DNA of 39,480 bases from Thermodesulfobacteriota bacterium (lineage in GTDB: Bacteria; Desulfobacterota; Thermodesulfobacteria; Thermodesulfobacteriales; Thermodesulfatatoraceae). Below the pieces are notes generated by a model. It was not told the DNA's origin. It did not search any database and saw nothing but the letters and a program-made list of their open reading frames with translations. This document shows, piece by piece, positions 25,581 to 36,866 of this stretch (position 1 is the first letter of the stretch; every line of letters begins with the position of its first letter). The stretch spans positions 1 through 39,480 of the forward strand of contig JAADDY010000043.1 in the NCBI GenBank assembly GCA_013153725.1, given 5' to 3'. Position numbers and translations under genes: made by a program.

Positions 25581-28427
25581 ATGGCGGAAAAAACCGACTG
25601 GAAGGAGACCCTCAACCTCCCGCAGACCGAGTTCCCCATGAAGGCCAATCTGGCCAAACGGGAGCCAGAATTTCTGAAGTACTGGGAAGAAATCGACCTC
25701 TACCGCAAAATGCTCGAACGTCGCAAGGGCGCTCCGCTCTTCGTGCTCCACGACGGCCCCCCTTACGCCAACGGCCACATCCACATGGGAACCGCACTCA
25801 ACAAGGTGCTCAAGGACTTCATCATCAAAAGTCGACGCATGGCTGGTAACAACTGCCCTTACGTCCCCGGATGGGATTGTCACGGGCTGCCCATCGAGCT
25901 CAACGTGGAAAAGGAACTCAAGGTAAAACGCGGGGAGCTCCCCAAGCTCACCATCCGGAAACACTGCCGGGAATACGCCAAACGCTGGATCGAGATCCAG
26001 AGGGAAGAATTCAAGCGCCTGGGGGTCATCGGCGACTGGGAAAACCCCTATCTCACTATGAGCTACGACTATGAGGCCACCATCGCCCGCGAATTCGTGC
26101 GCTTCCTGAGTGAAGGCTACGTCTACCGCCGCAAAAAACCCGTCTACTGGTGCATCCATTGTGTTACCGCCCTGGCGGAGGCAGAAGTAGAGTACGAACC
26201 CCATCGCTCGCCGTCCATCTACGTGAAGTTCCCCCTGAAAGAGGACGCCCTTAAGGTCCTCCCGGAAGAAGTCCGGAAGCTTCCCGTCTCCATCGTGATC
26301 TGGACCACCACGCCCTGGACCCTTCCGGCCAACCTGGCGGTTGCCCTGCACCCTGAATTCGACTACGTGGTGGTGGAGCTTGACGGCGAGGCTCTCCTCC
26401 TGGCCGAGGGAAGGCTTTCGGCCCTGGCAGCCGAGCTGGGGCTCGAAAAAGTGCCCCCCATCCTTTGCCGCGTAAAGGCCCAGGAACTCGAAGGCAAACA
26501 CGCCGCCCACCCCTTCCTGCCCCGGGAGTCTCTCATCGTGCTTGCGGATTACGTAACCCTCGAGGCCGGGACGGGCTGCGTCCACATCGCCCCGGGCCAC
26601 GGTGAGGAAGACTACGAAACCGGGCTCCGCTACGGCCTTGAGGTCTATTCTCCGGTAGACGCCGAGGGGCGCTTTGAGAAAGACCTCCCGGAGATCGGCG
26701 GCGAGAACATCTACCAGGCCAACGAAAAGATCATCGCCATCTTGAAAGAAGCGGGCCGCCTCCTTCACGTGAGCGAGATCGAACACAGCTACCCCCACTG
26801 CTGGCGCTGCAAGAAGCCCGTCATCTTCCGGGCCACGGAGCAGTGGTTCATCTCCATGGAGGCCCACCGTTTGCGCGAAAGGGCACTTGAGTGGATCGAA
26901 AGGGTGAAGTGGATCCCGCGGTGGGGAAAGGAGAGGATCCGGAGCATGGTGGAGAGGCGGCCGGACTGGTGCCTCTCCAGGCAAAGGGCCTGGGGGGTAC
27001 CAATCATGGTCTTCGTCTGCGAGGAGTGCAACGAGATCCTCAAGGAAGCCCGCCTTTACGAGAAGGCCATCGAGCTCTTCGAGGCCCACGGAGCCGATAT
27101 CTGGTTCGAAAAGGAGGCTTCCGAACTCCTTCCCGAAGGCACCACTTGCCCCCGCTGCGGAAGCCGCTCTTTTCGCAAGGAAGAAGACATCCTCGACGTC
27201 TGGTTCGACTCCGGCGTTTCCTTTGCCGCGGTCCTCGAAAGGAGGCCAGAGCTCAAGTTCCCGGCGGAGCTCTATCTCGAAGGCTCGGACCAGCACCGGG
27301 GCTGGTTCCAGAGCTCTCTCCTTTGCGCGGTGGGCACCCGCGGCCGGGCCCCGTATGAAGCCGTCCTCACCCACGGCTTCGTGGTGGACGGCAAGGGGCG
27401 CAAGATGTCGAAATCTCTGGGGAACGTCATCCCGCCGGAGAAGATCATCAAACGCTACGGGGCCGAAATTTTGAGACTCTGGGTGGCGGCCGAGGATTAC
27501 CGCGACGACATCCGCCTCTCAGACGAGATCCTCTCCCGCCTCACGGAAGCCTATCGCAAGATCCGCAACACCTGCCGTTTCATGCTGGGAAACCTCTACG
27601 ATTTCGACCCGGAGAAAGACCTCGTCCCGCTTGAGAAGCTTCCGGAGTTTGAGCGCTACCTCCTCTTCCGGCTCTCGGGCCTCGTCTCCAAGTGTCTCAG
27701 GGCCTATGAGAGCTACGATTTCCACCACGTAACCCACGGTATTCACCAGTTCTGTGCCGTGGATCTTTCGGCCATCTTTATCGACGTCAGCCGCGACACC
27801 CTCTACTGCGAAGCCCCGGATTCCTTCGCGCGCCGTGCGGCCCAAACGGTGCTCTACCACGCCACGAACGCCATCACCCGCCTCATGGCCCCCATCCTCT
27901 CCTTCACGGCGGAAGAGATCTGGCGCTACCTCCCTGGCCAAAAAGAGGCCGAAAGCGTCCACCTGGCCTCCTTTCCGGAACCACCCCTGCCGCAGGTGGA
28001 GCCCGCCTTTCAGGAAAAGTGGGAAAAACTCTTTGCCCTGCGCTCTGAAATCACCAAGGCCCTTGAAATCGGCCGCAAAGAGGCCAAAATCATCGGAAAC
28101 TCTCTGGAGGCCGCGGTGGTTCTGGCAAGTGAAGACAAAGACTTGAGAGACTTCCTTGCTGAAAACCGGGATCTCCTCACCTATCTGGCCATCGTTTCGG
28201 AGCTCGAGGTGCAGGAAGACGTAAGCCCCGAAGAGGGCGCCGTCTTTTACGAGGGAGAAGAGTTGCCGCTCAAGGTCTTGGTGCGCCGGGCCTCTGGCAA
28301 AAAGTGCGAGCGCTGCTGGAAGTGGAGCCCCACCGTGGGGACCAGAGAAGATCTCCCGGGAGTTTGTGAACGCTGCTACCGGGTGGTGAAGGAAAGATGG
28401 CCGGATCTCAAAGAGTCTTCCTCCTAA
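25581..28427 (+). CDS. ileS: Isoleucyl-tRNA synthetase
   Basis: 948-residue class I synthetase that charges tRNA-Ile. Has the HIGH-type motif GHIHMGTAL (around residue 68), KMSKS at 608-612, the zinc cysteines of the C-terminal fingers (CERCWKW, CERCYR) and the editing CP1 region (TTPWTLPANLA, HGEEDYE). It is the bacterial type. Start ATG follows GGGGTG. The end overlaps lspA by 31 bases, so the two are coupled. A possible promoter is at 25517. Confidence 0.98.
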   Translation: MAEKTDWKETLNLPQTEFPMKANLAKREPEFLKYWEEIDLYRKMLERRKGAPLFVLHDGPPYANGHIHMGTALNKVLKDFIIKSRRMAGNNCPYVPGWDCHGLPIELNVEKELKVKRGELPKLTIRKHCREYAKRWIEIQREEFKRLGVIGDWENPYLTMSYDYEATIAREFVRFLSEGYVYRRKKPVYWCIHCVTALAEAEVEYEPHRSPSIYVKFPLKEDALKVLPEEVRKLPVSIVIWTTTPWTLPANLAVALHPEFDYVVVELDGEALLLAEGRLSALAAELGLEKVPPILCRVKAQELEGKHAAHPFLPRESLIVLADYVTLEAGTGCVHIAPGHGEEDYETGLRYGLEVYSPVDAEGRFEKDLPEIGGENIYQANEKIIAILKEAGRLLHVSEIEHSYPHCWRCKKPVIFRATEQWFISMEAHRLRERALEWIERVKWIPRWGKERIRSMVERRPDWCLSRQRAWGVPIMVFVCEECNEILKEARLYEKAIELFEAHGADIWFEKEASELLPEGTTCPRCGSRSFRKEEDILDVWFDSGVSFAAVLERRPELKFPAELYLEGSDQHRGWFQSSLLCAVGTRGRAPYEAVLTHGFVVDGKGRKMSKSLGNVIPPEKIIKRYGAEILRLWVAAEDYRDDIRLSDEILSRLTEAYRKIRNTCRFMLGNLYDFDPEKDLVPLEKLPEFERYLLFRLSGLVSKCLRAYESYDFHHVTHGIHQFCAVDLSAIFIDVSRDTLYCEAPDSFARRAAQTVLYHATNAITRLMAPILSFTAEEIWRYLPGQKEAESVHLASFPEPPLPQVEPAFQEKWEKLFALRSEITKALEIGRKEAKIIGNSLEAAVVLASEDKDLRDFLAENRDLLTYLAIVSELEVQEDVSPEEGAVFYEGEELPLKVLVRRASGKKCERCWKWSPTVGTREDLPGVCERCYRVVKERWPDLKESSS

Positions 28428-28858
28428 CGTGTCTCCTGGTACTCGGCCTTGACCAGGCCACCAAGTTCCTGGTGAGAGAGATCCTCGCCCCCGGGGAGAT
28501 AAGAGTCGTGATCCCCGGGTTCTTCAACCTGGTTCACGTCTGGAACCCGGGGGTGGCCTTCGGGTTCTTCGCCAGAGGGGCCGAGGGCTTGCGCTACTTT
28601 TTCATCCTGGCCAATCTCCTGGCCGCGGGGGGTCTTTTTCTCTACGCCAGAGGCAAAGATCACCTCGTCCAGTTTCTCTCCGGTCTCATTGCCGGGGGGG
28701 CCTTGGGGAACCTTCTCGATCGCATATTTTACGGCCGGGTCTTCGATTTTCTCGATTTCCACCTCGGCCCCTACCACTGGCCCGCCTTCAACCTCGCTGA
28801 TACCGCCATCACGCTGGGAGTCCTGGGCTTCTTCCTGAAACTCCTGCGGGAATCTTAG
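28397..28858 (+). CDS. lspA: Lipoprotein signal peptidase
   Basis: 153-residue inner-membrane aspartic protease that cleaves the signal peptide of prolipoproteins. Four membrane segments; catalytic aspartates D117 (YGRVFDFLD) and D135 (FNLADTAI), plus the VWNPGVAFG and GGALGNLLDR motifs. The ATG lies 31 bases inside ileS. The pairing ileS-lspA is common across bacteria. A weak palindrome overlaps its stop codon. Confidence 0.96.
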   Translation: MAGSQRVFLLTCLLVLGLDQATKFLVREILAPGEIRVVIPGFFNLVHVWNPGVAFGFFARGAEGLRYFFILANLLAAGGLFLYARGKDHLVQFLSGLIAGGALGNLLDRIFYGRVFDFLDFHLGPYHWPAFNLADTAITLGVLGFFLKLLRES

Positions 28859-28873
28859 CCTTCAGGATTCCCG
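28847..28873 (+). terminator. Possible weak terminator at lspA end
   Basis: Inverted repeat CGGGAATC (28847-28854) / GATTCCCG (28866-28873), loop 11 bases and the lspA stop inside it. The T-run (28883-28888) comes about 10 bases later, so its strength is doubtful. Confidence 0.4.
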
Positions 28874-28916
28874 ATATGGGCCCTTTTTCTGACTCAAAAA
28901 ATCAAAAATTGAGGCC

Positions 28917-28944
28917 TTGCCAATCGAAAAGGCGTGATTATATT
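28917..28944 (+). promoter_or_regulatory. groES-groEL promoter
   Basis: TTGCCA (28917-28922), 16-base spacer, TATATT (28939-28944). The -10 overlaps the first bases of the CIRCE-like operator, so HrcA binding would block it. Confidence 0.65.
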
Positions 28945-28969
28945 AGCAGCCGGTCCAGGTGAGTGCTAA
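28943..28969 (+). promoter_or_regulatory. CIRCE-type operator (HrcA site) with a degenerate left arm
   Basis: TTAGCAGCC (28943-28951), 9-base spacer, GAGTGCTAA (28961-28969). The right arm is exact CIRCE; the left arm matches TTAGCACTC at 7 of 9 positions. Located 27 bases before groES. Confidence 0.85.
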
Positions 28970-28996
28970 CAAAAATTCACTAAGGAGGGGTAACAG

Positions 28997-30948
<1,952 letters not shown>

Positions 30949-30958
30949 CCTCGCCTGA

Positions 30959-30994
30959 AAAAGGGGCGGCGGATGCCGCCCCTTTTCATTTTTT
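30959..30994 (+). terminator. Intrinsic terminator after groEL
   Basis: AAAAGGGGCGGC (30959-30970), loop GGAT, GCCGCCCCTTTT (30975-30986), then CATTTTTTC. A strong 12-bp stem with T-run. Confidence 0.92.
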
Positions 30995-31005
30995 CCTCAA
31001 TTCCT

Positions 31006-31033
31006 TTGCTTTCCGCACATTTTGTTCTAAACT
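31006..31033 (+). promoter_or_regulatory. Possible toxin-antitoxin promoter
   Basis: TTGCTT (31006-31011), 16-base spacer, TAAACT (31028-31033), upstream of the palindrome at 31037. Weak but well placed. Confidence 0.4.
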
Positions 31034-31036
31034 TCT

Positions 31037-31064
31037 TCTTAGATCTAGAAAAATAAATCTAAGA
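31037..31064 (+). promoter_or_regulatory. Palindromic operator candidate of the toxin-antitoxin pair
   Basis: Inverted repeat TCTTAGAT (31037-31044) and ATCTAAGA (31057-31064), perfect 8-bp arms, 12-base spacer, 12 bases before the antitoxin start. Such palindromes usually bind the antitoxin or the complex for autoregulation. Confidence 0.6.
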
Positions 31065-31076
31065 GGTTAGGTAAAA

Positions 31077-31271
31077 ATGGCCACTTTGATTTTGAAAATA
31101 AAGCCAGAAGCCTTAGAACACATAAAATGGCTCCTTTCCCATCTAAAAGAAGAAATAGAAGTCTTTGAAGTTGAAGAATTAGAAGACCAGGCCTTAATAA
31201 AGGCTATCGAAGAAGGAGATAAAAAAGAATTTGTATCTGAAGAAGAAATATTCCGATTTTTAGAGGGTTAA
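31077..31271 (+). CDS. Small acidic putative antitoxin
   Basis: 64-residue, strongly acidic protein (many Glu, EVEELEDQALIKAIEEGDKKEF) with a short N-terminal beta strand and a helix-rich tail. No family is recognised with certainty, but it directly precedes a RelE/ParE-like toxin by 6 bases and has a palindrome in its upstream region, the standard layout of type II modules. The DNA is clearly more AT-rich (AAA, GAA, ATA codons) than the neighbours, which suggests recent transfer. Confidence 0.7.
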   Translation: MATLILKIKPEALEHIKWLLSHLKEEIEVFEVEELEDQALIKAIEEGDKKEFVSEEEIFRFLEG

Positions 31272-31277
31272 AACAAC

Positions 31278-31547
31278 TTGAAAATAAAATATGAAAAGGC
31301 CTTCCTGCGAGACATACAAAAAGTTCACAATGAAGAAGTCAAGAAAGCCCTCAAAGAACTGATATCCCTTACCAAGAGAGCTTCTTGCCCCCAAGAAATC
31401 CCCAAACTGAAGAAATTAAAAGGAACACAAAAATATTATCGAGTAAGGATAAAACGGTACCGTTTAGGCCTAAAAATTGAAAAAGATACAGTAATTTTCG
31501 TTAGATTTTTATCTCGAAAAGAAATTTACAAATATTTTCCAAAATGA
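31278..31547 (+). CDS. RelE/ParE-family toxin
   Basis: 89-residue basic protein. KYEKAFLRDIQKV, KKLKGTQKYYRVRIKRYRLGLKIEKDTVIFVRFLSRKEIYKYFP is the RelE/ParE toxin pattern: G-x-x-x-YRVRI-x-x-YRL-x..., with the C-terminal FLSRKEIYKYFP typical of RelE-like ribonucleases. Either it cleaves ribosome-bound mRNA (RelE) or poisons gyrase (ParE); the R/K pattern favours RelE but that is inference. TTG start, 6 bases after the antitoxin. AT-rich like its partner. Confidence 0.82.
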   Translation: MKIKYEKAFLRDIQKVHNEEVKKALKELISLTKRASCPQEIPKLKKLKGTQKYYRVRIKRYRLGLKIEKDTVIFVRFLSRKEIYKYFPK

Positions 31548-31611
31548 TTGTTGGCCTTCCTCAATTCCCCACCGTTCGCCAAAGGAACCAAAACTTCTTA
31601 TATTTAAAGTG

Positions 31612-32997
31612 ATGAGCCGAAGATTCTTGGGAACCCTTTTTTTGGCCCTTTTTCTGCTCTTGAGTGGCACCTGTTGGGCCCTCATGAGCCACGAGGAAGA
31701 AGCCCGTCTGGGGCGCCAGGTCCTCCAGATGCTCCGCGAAAAGGCCCAGTTTGTGGAAGACCCTGAAGTGGTGAACTACGTGGAGGAAGTAGGTCGCCGT
31801 ATCATTGCCCACATCGGGCCCCATTACTTTCCCTTCAGGTTCTACATTCTAAAAGACGAAAGCCTGAACGCTTTCGCCGTGCCAGGAGGTTACATCTTCG
31901 TCAATACCGGTCTTCTGGAGGAAATCGACCGGGAAGACGAGCTGGCGGGAGTGCTCGCCCACGAGCTTGCCCACGTCCAGGCCCGTCATCTGGCCAAGCG
32001 GATCGAAAAGCTCACCCGTCTCAACCTTGCCAGTGCCGCGGTCACCATCGTGGGCCTGCTCCTGGGGCGAGGAGAGATGGGGCAGGCCATCGCCGTCACT
32101 TCGAGTGCTCTGGCGGCTACCAAGGCCCTTTCCTACAGCCGCACCGATGAAGAAGAGGCCGACCGGCTCGGGTTCGAATACCTCACCGCCGCGGGTTACG
32201 ATCCGCGGGGGTTCATCGAGGTCTTCAATAAGATCGTAAGGCACCGCTGGCTCCTTTCGGAAAACGTCCCGAGCTACCTCTTGACCCACCCCGGCACCGC
32301 CGAAAGGGTCACCTATCTCGAATCCATGATCGAGTACTATCATCCCAAGGTCACTTATCGGCCAGATCCTTTCCGCCTGCGGCGCATTCAGGTACGGGTG
32401 AAGGTGCTCACCCACGACGCCGGGAGTCTCGTAGTCCGCTATCGGGAAGAGCTCCGCAAAAGCCCGGAGGACCCTTTCCTGCACTACGGCCTGGCCCTGG
32501 CCCTGGCCAAGCTGCGACGCTTTGAAGAGGCGGCCCGGGAGCTCCAGTTCGTCATCCAGAAGTTTCCGGACCACGATGATTTTCGCCTGGATCTGGCGGA
32601 AATTTATTTCCAGGGCGGACGCTACCAGGAAGCTCTCTCCATTCTAAAACGCTACGTCAAAAGACACCCTTACCGCACCGGGGCCAAATATCTCCTGGCC
32701 CGCTGCTACCAAGAGACCAAACAATACGAAAAGGCGCTTTCCCTTTTCAGGAAATTGAGCGAAAAGCTCGAAGACAACCCGGAGTTTCACTATCACCTGG
32801 GAAGGCTCTACGCGGCTTTGGGAAAGAGTGGCAAGGCCCACTACCAGTTTGCCCTGCACTTCCAGCTGGAAGGGGAGACCAAGGTCGCCCTCTACCACCT
32901 GCGCCAGGCCTATCGCAATCTGTCCCAGGGAGATCCGCTCAAGGCCAAGGTGGCCAAAAAGCTTGAAGCAGCCAAGATAAAGCCCAAAGAGGGCTAG
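31612..32997 (+). CDS. M48-family metalloprotease with TPR repeats (BepA-like)
   Basis: 461-residue exported protein: signal peptide ([19 protein letters not shown]), then an M48 zinc-peptidase domain about 30-260 with HELAH (H117, E118, H121) and a third ligand in EEADRLG (about 182), then a TPR-rich C-terminal half (about 290-455; [33 protein letters not shown]). This matches BepA, a periplasmic protease and chaperone for outer-membrane proteins, fitting the TonB receptor upstream. An ATG and a GTG three bases earlier are both possible; no good ribosome site. Overlaps the convergent EF-G gene by 4 bases. Confidence 0.9.
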   Translation: MSRRFLGTLFLALFLLLSGTCWALMSHEEEARLGRQVLQMLREKAQFVEDPEVVNYVEEVGRRIIAHIGPHYFPFRFYILKDESLNAFAVPGGYIFVNTGLLEEIDREDELAGVLAHELAHVQARHLAKRIEKLTRLNLASAAVTIVGLLLGRGEMGQAIAVTSSALAATKALSYSRTDEEEADRLGFEYLTAAGYDPRGFIEVFNKIVRHRWLLSENVPSYLLTHPGTAERVTYLESMIEYYHPKVTYRPDPFRLRRIQVRVKVLTHDAGSLVVRYREELRKSPEDPFLHYGLALALAKLRRFEEAARELQFVIQKFPDHDDFRLDLAEIYFQGGRYQEALSILKRYVKRHPYRTGAKYLLARCYQETKQYEKALSLFRKLSEKLEDNPEFHYHLGRLYAALGKSGKAHYQFALHFQLEGETKVALYHLRQAYRNLSQGDPLKAKVAKKLEAAKIKPKEG

Positions 32998-35045
32998 GCC
33001 CTTTTGAGATCTTCCGGGCGGTCAAAGCGCAGGAAGCGCATGGTGAAACTCGCCCGCCCCTGGGTGGCGGAACGCAGAGCCGTGGAATAGCCAAACAGCC
33101 GGGAGAGGGGGACTTCGGCCCGCACGACCTGCACCGGCTCCCGGGCCTCGATATTCACCACGTGCCCCTGGCGCTGGTTGAGATCGCTTATCACTTCTCC
33201 CAGAAATTCGGAGGGGCAAACCACCTCCACCTCCATGATGGGCTCAAGGAGGATGGGACCAGCCTGAGAGAGTGCCCTTTGCAAGGCCTTTACGGTGGCG
33301 GCCCTGGCGGCCATCTCGTGCCAGGCCCCTCCAGGGAAATCGATGTCGAGGAGGACGACTTCCACGTCTGTCACCGGCCAGCCCAGGGGGCCACTCGCCT
33401 CGAGCGCCTTTTCAAGGGTTTCCAGCAGGAGGGCCTTCTGTTCCGGGCGCAGCTTTTCTTCGGGAAGAACCGCTCCCACGAGGTTTCCGGCCCCGCGCTC
33501 GCGGGGGCGCACCAGGAGTTTCACCGTGGCGGCAAGCCTTTCTTCCCCCACGGTCTGGTCAAAGACCTCGGTGACCTCGACTTCGCTGGTGATCGTCTCC
33601 CGGTAGACCACCTGCGGGCGGCCTACCAGGAGGTCGAGACCAAACTCCCGCCTCAGGCGCTCAAGAATCACCTCCAGATGTAGCTCTCCCATGCCGGAGA
33701 TGACCCGCTGGCCGGTATCGGCATCCACCTTGACCCGAAAAGTGGGGTCCTCCTGGGCGATCTTGGCGAGCGCCTCTTCGACCTTTTCCTCTTCCGCCCG
33801 GGTCTTGGGCTCCACCGCGATGGAGATCACCGGCTCGTAAGCCCCGATGGCTTCGAGCAAAATGGGATGCTCCGGGTCGCAGAGCGTATCTCCGGTAACG
33901 GTATGCTTGAGGCCCATGGCGGCCACGATGTCCCCGGCCCCGGCTTTTTCGAGGCGGGTGCGCTTATTGGCGTGCAGGAGAAAGAGGCGGGCGACCTTTT
34001 CTTTTTTCTTTTGGGTGGCGTTAAGAACCGTCTTTCCCACCTCAAGCACCCCGGAGTAGAGGCGTAAGTAGACCATCTTGCGCCCTTCAAACATCTGGAC
34101 CTTGAAGGCGAGAGCTGCCAGGGGTGCGGCTTCGTCTGGTGGTCTTTCCTCCTCGCGCCCGGTCAGCGGATTCACCCCTTTGACCGGGGGGACATCGAGG
34201 GGAGAAGGCATGTAACGCACGATGCCATCGAGAAGGGGCTGTACCCCCTTGTTTTTGAGGGCCGAGCCGCAGAAGACCGGGACGATCTCTAGGGCCAGGG
34301 TCCCCTTGCGGATGAGCCCGTGAATTTCCTCCTCGGAGAGGGGCTCGTCAGCCAGGTACTTTTCAAAGGCGTTTTCGTCGAATTCCACGATGGTTTCGAG
34401 GAGCTCCTTCCGCACCCGCTGCACCTCCTCCTCCATTTCCGCGGGCACGGGATGGTAAGAAAATTTCTCCCCGAGACTCTCTTCGTCCCACAAAATGAGC
34501 TTTTCCTGGACGACGTCGATGACGCCCTTGAAATCCTGCTCCGCGCCATAGGGCATGGTGAGGATCACCGGCCGGGCCCCGAGCTTTTCACGCATCTGTT
34601 CCACGACCCCCCAAAAATTGGCCCCGATGCGATCCATCTTGTTGACAAAAGCCATCTTCGGGACACGGAAGCGCTCGGCCTGGTGCCAGACCGTCTCTGA
34701 CTGGGGTTCGACTCCTCCCACGGCGCAGAAGACCCCGATGGCACCGTCGAGCACGCGGAGGCTTCTTTCGACCTCGATGGTAAAGTCCACGTGGCCGGGG
34801 GTATCGATGAGATGGATCTCACACCCCTTCCAGTAGCAGGTGGTACAGGCGGAGGTGATGGTGATGCCGCGTTCCTGCTCCTCAGGGAGGTAGTCCATGG
34901 TGGCCTGGCCCTCGTGGACCTCGCCGATGCGGTGAATCTTTCCGGTGTAGTAAAGGATGCGCTCGGTAAGGGTGGTCTTCCCGGCGTCGATGTGGGCGAT
35001 GATGCCGATGTTGCGGATCTTTTTGATCCTTGCTTCGCCGGCCAT
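32994..35045 (-). CDS. Elongation factor G paralogue
   Basis: 683-residue translational GTPase with all G motifs: AHIDAGKT (17-24), [20 protein letters not shown]. Domains II-V follow ([14 protein letters not shown] in domain III; the domain V end [21 protein letters not shown]). It catalyses ribosomal translocation. The gene stands alone, without rpsL, rpsG or tuf, and the sequence differs from the usual EF-G opening ([10 protein letters not shown] rather than ATMDWMEQEQ); it may be a second EF-G (spdEFG-type), with a main copy in the str operon elsewhere. The start has only a weak ribosome site. Divergent from plsY. Confidence 0.88.
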   Translation of the reverse strand: MAGEARIKKIRNIGIIAHIDAGKTTLTERILYYTGKIHRIGEVHEGQATMDYLPEEQERGITITSACTTCYWKGCEIHLIDTPGHVDFTIEVERSLRVLDGAIGVFCAVGGVEPQSETVWHQAERFRVPKMAFVNKMDRIGANFWGVVEQMREKLGARPVILTMPYGAEQDFKGVIDVVQEKLILWDEESLGEKFSYHPVPAEMEEEVQRVRKELLETIVEFDENAFEKYLADEPLSEEEIHGLIRKGTLALEIVPVFCGSALKNKGVQPLLDGIVRYMPSPLDVPPVKGVNPLTGREEERPPDEAAPLAALAFKVQMFEGRKMVYLRLYSGVLEVGKTVLNATQKKKEKVARLFLLHANKRTRLEKAGAGDIVAAMGLKHTVTGDTLCDPEHPILLEAIGAYEPVISIAVEPKTRAEEEKVEEALAKIAQEDPTFRVKVDADTGQRVISGMGELHLEVILERLRREFGLDLLVGRPQVVYRETITSEVEVTEVFDQTVGEERLAATVKLLVRPRERGAGNLVGAVLPEEKLRPEQKALLLETLEKALEASGPLGWPVTDVEVVLLDIDFPGGAWHEMAARAATVKALQRALSQAGPILLEPIMEVEVVCPSEFLGEVISDLNQRQGHVVNIEAREPVQVVRAEVPLSRLFGYSTALRSATQGRASFTMRFLRFDRPEDLKRA

Positions 35046-35093
35046 GTGAGGATATTACCTTCCCAGAGACCAAGCTGACAAGAGAGGAGCAAA

Positions 35094-35693
35094 ATGCCGA
35101 AAGAATATCTTATCTTCGTCCTGGCCTATCTTCTGGGCTCCATCCCCACCGCCCTTCTGGTGGCCAAACCCTTCGGGATAGACCCCCGTGAGCACGGCAG
35201 CCGCAACCTCGGGGCCACCAACGTGGCCCGTCTTCTGGGCAAAAAATGGGGGCTCCTTACCTTGCTGGGAGACATGGGAAAGGGCATCCTCCCCATGCTT
35301 CTTGCCCTGAAAATCTTTGAAGGACACCCTGAAAAAGACCTTCTCGTGGCGGGAACCGGCTTCTTCGCCTTCCTGGGGCACCTCTTTCCCCTTTATTTGC
35401 GCTTTCGAGGTGGAAAGGGAGTGGCCACGGCTACCGGAGTCTTCCTGGTGCTTTGCCCCAAGGCCCTGGGAGTAGCACTCCTCCTTTTCGTATTGGCGGT
35501 GAAGTTCTCAGGCTTCGTCTCCGTGGGCTCCCTCCTGGCCTCGGCCCTGATGCCGCTTCTGATCTATTTCTTCTGCCCCAAGAAGCCATACATCCTGGCC
35601 GCCACTCTTATGGCCCTCCTCATCTGGATCAAGCACAAGGACAATATCCGCCGCCTCCTGCGCGGTGAAGAAAAAAGCTGGAAGAAGGCTTAA
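35094..35693 (+). CDS. plsY: Glycerol-3-phosphate acyltransferase PlsY
   Basis: Inner-membrane enzyme that acylates glycerol-3-phosphate with acyl phosphate, the first step of phospholipid synthesis. The 199-residue protein has about five membrane segments and the three PlsY motifs: LLGSIPTALLVA, HGSRNLGATNVARLLG, and LGHLFPLYLRFRGGKGVATATG. The C-terminal tail (IRRLLRGEEKSWKKA) is basic. GAGAGGAGC precedes the ATG. Divergent from the EF-G gene, 48 bases between. Confidence 0.95.
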   Translation: MPKEYLIFVLAYLLGSIPTALLVAKPFGIDPREHGSRNLGATNVARLLGKKWGLLTLLGDMGKGILPMLLALKIFEGHPEKDLLVAGTGFFAFLGHLFPLYLRFRGGKGVATATGVFLVLCPKALGVALLLFVLAVKFSGFVSVGSLLASALMPLLIYFFCPKKPYILAATLMALLIWIKHKDNIRRLLRGEEKSWKKA

Positions 35694-35717
35694 AATAGGG
35701 CCTTAAAAACAAAAATA

Positions 35718-35746
35718 TTGACTTGAAGCCCGATTTAGCCTATTAT
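35718..35746 (+). promoter_or_regulatory. Promoter before YeiH-family gene
   Basis: TTGACT (35718-35723), 17-base spacer, TATTAT (35741-35746), 31 bases before the ATG at 35778. One of the best sigma-70-like promoters in the window. Confidence 0.7.
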
Positions 35747-35777
35747 CGGCAAAAATTAGGCTGTTTTGGAGAATAAT

Positions 35778-36857
35778 ATGAGAATTGAGGCGCAGTCTCA
35801 AGTATCTGTACGCTCCAAAACCTTAGGTCAGGAAATTATCTCCAGCATTCCCGGGGCCCTTCTGGTAATCGCCGTGGCGCTTGCCGCTTACGCCATTGCT
35901 CCCCATCTTCGCAAATACGAGCTCTTTCGGACCTACATCCTGCTGAAAGACTTCATCCTGGCAATCCTTCTCGGGATCGTCATCCGCAACACCGTGGGGG
36001 TGCCAAAGGTGTTTCATCCCGGTCTCCGGTTTTCCACCGTGCTGACCAAGACTGGCATCGTGGTCATGGGAGCCAAGTACTCCATGATGGGTTTGGTGAA
36101 GGTGGGGGGGCCGGCCCTGGTCTATATCGCCACCTTTCTCTTCGGCTCGGCGATAGCTCTCATGTGGGTGGCCAATCGGTTTCGGGTTCCCACCCCGCTG
36201 GCGGCGTGTCTCTCCGCCGGGCTATCGGTATGCGGGGTCTCCGCCACCATCGCCATTGCCCCGGCGGTGCGGGCCAAAAACCGCGACATGGCCTATTCCA
36301 TCGCGGTGGTCCTCATCTTTGGTCTCCTGGCCCTCATCGTCTTTCCGACCATCGGCAAGCTCCTGAACCTGAGCGACGTCCAGTACGGGGCCTTCTGTGG
36401 CGTGGGAATTGTCAATTCCGCCCAGGTCCTGGCGGCAGGCTTCGCGTACAGCGAAGAGGCCGGCCTGGTGGCGGGGATCTACAACATCGGGCGGGTGGTC
36501 TTCCTACCCTTCGTGGTCCTCATGCTGGCCATCATGGCTGCCAGCCGGGAGGCCAAAGAAGGCGGGCAGGTGACGGAAATCAACAAGATGCAGATCATTA
36601 TCGAGAAGTTTCCGGTCTTCGTCCTGGGGTTCCTGTTCGTGGTGCTGCTGAACACCTTTGGTTTTCTCAACAAGGCCGAAATCCACCAGGCCAAGGTCTT
36701 CATGAACTGGTGCTTCCTCCTGGGTTTTGCAAGCATCGGGCTTACGACCCGGCTCTCCGATCTCAAGGCCGCCGGGCTTTCAGGTTTCCTCTTGGGGTTT
36801 GTGGTGGCCGGGCTCAAGGCCGCCCTGGCCTTAATCGTTGTAATGACTCTCATGTAG
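35778..36857 (+). CDS. YeiH/UPF0324-family putative sulfate (sulfite) exporter
   Basis: 359-residue integral membrane protein with about ten hydrophobic segments, of the YeiH family often annotated as putative sulfate exporter. Family stretches: RNTVGVPKVFHPGLRFS, LKTGIVVMGAKYSMMG-type region, LAACLSAGLSVCGVSATIAIAPAVRAK, and FCGVGIVNSAQVLAAGFAYSEEAG. True substrate is not proven. GGAG lies before the ATG; an in-frame TTG at 35766 is less likely. It heads a cluster with a microprotein, a Usp-like protein, an Rrf2 regulator and a siroheme reductase. Confidence 0.85.
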   Translation: MRIEAQSQVSVRSKTLGQEIISSIPGALLVIAVALAAYAIAPHLRKYELFRTYILLKDFILAILLGIVIRNTVGVPKVFHPGLRFSTVLTKTGIVVMGAKYSMMGLVKVGGPALVYIATFLFGSAIALMWVANRFRVPTPLAACLSAGLSVCGVSATIAIAPAVRAKNRDMAYSIAVVLIFGLLALIVFPTIGKLLNLSDVQYGAFCGVGIVNSAQVLAAGFAYSEEAGLVAGIYNIGRVVFLPFVVLMLAIMAASREAKEGGQVTEINKMQIIIEKFPVFVLGFLFVVLLNTFGFLNKAEIHQAKVFMNWCFLLGFASIGLTTRLSDLKAAGLSGFLLGFVVAGLKAALALIVVMTLM

Positions 36858-36866
36858 GAGGAAGAA

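Noticed and set aside
25539-27374. 611-residue open frame on the minus strand inside ileS
   Set aside because: It lies antisense to a clear isoleucyl-tRNA synthetase; its composition is that of a shadow frame and there is no domain or ribosome site.
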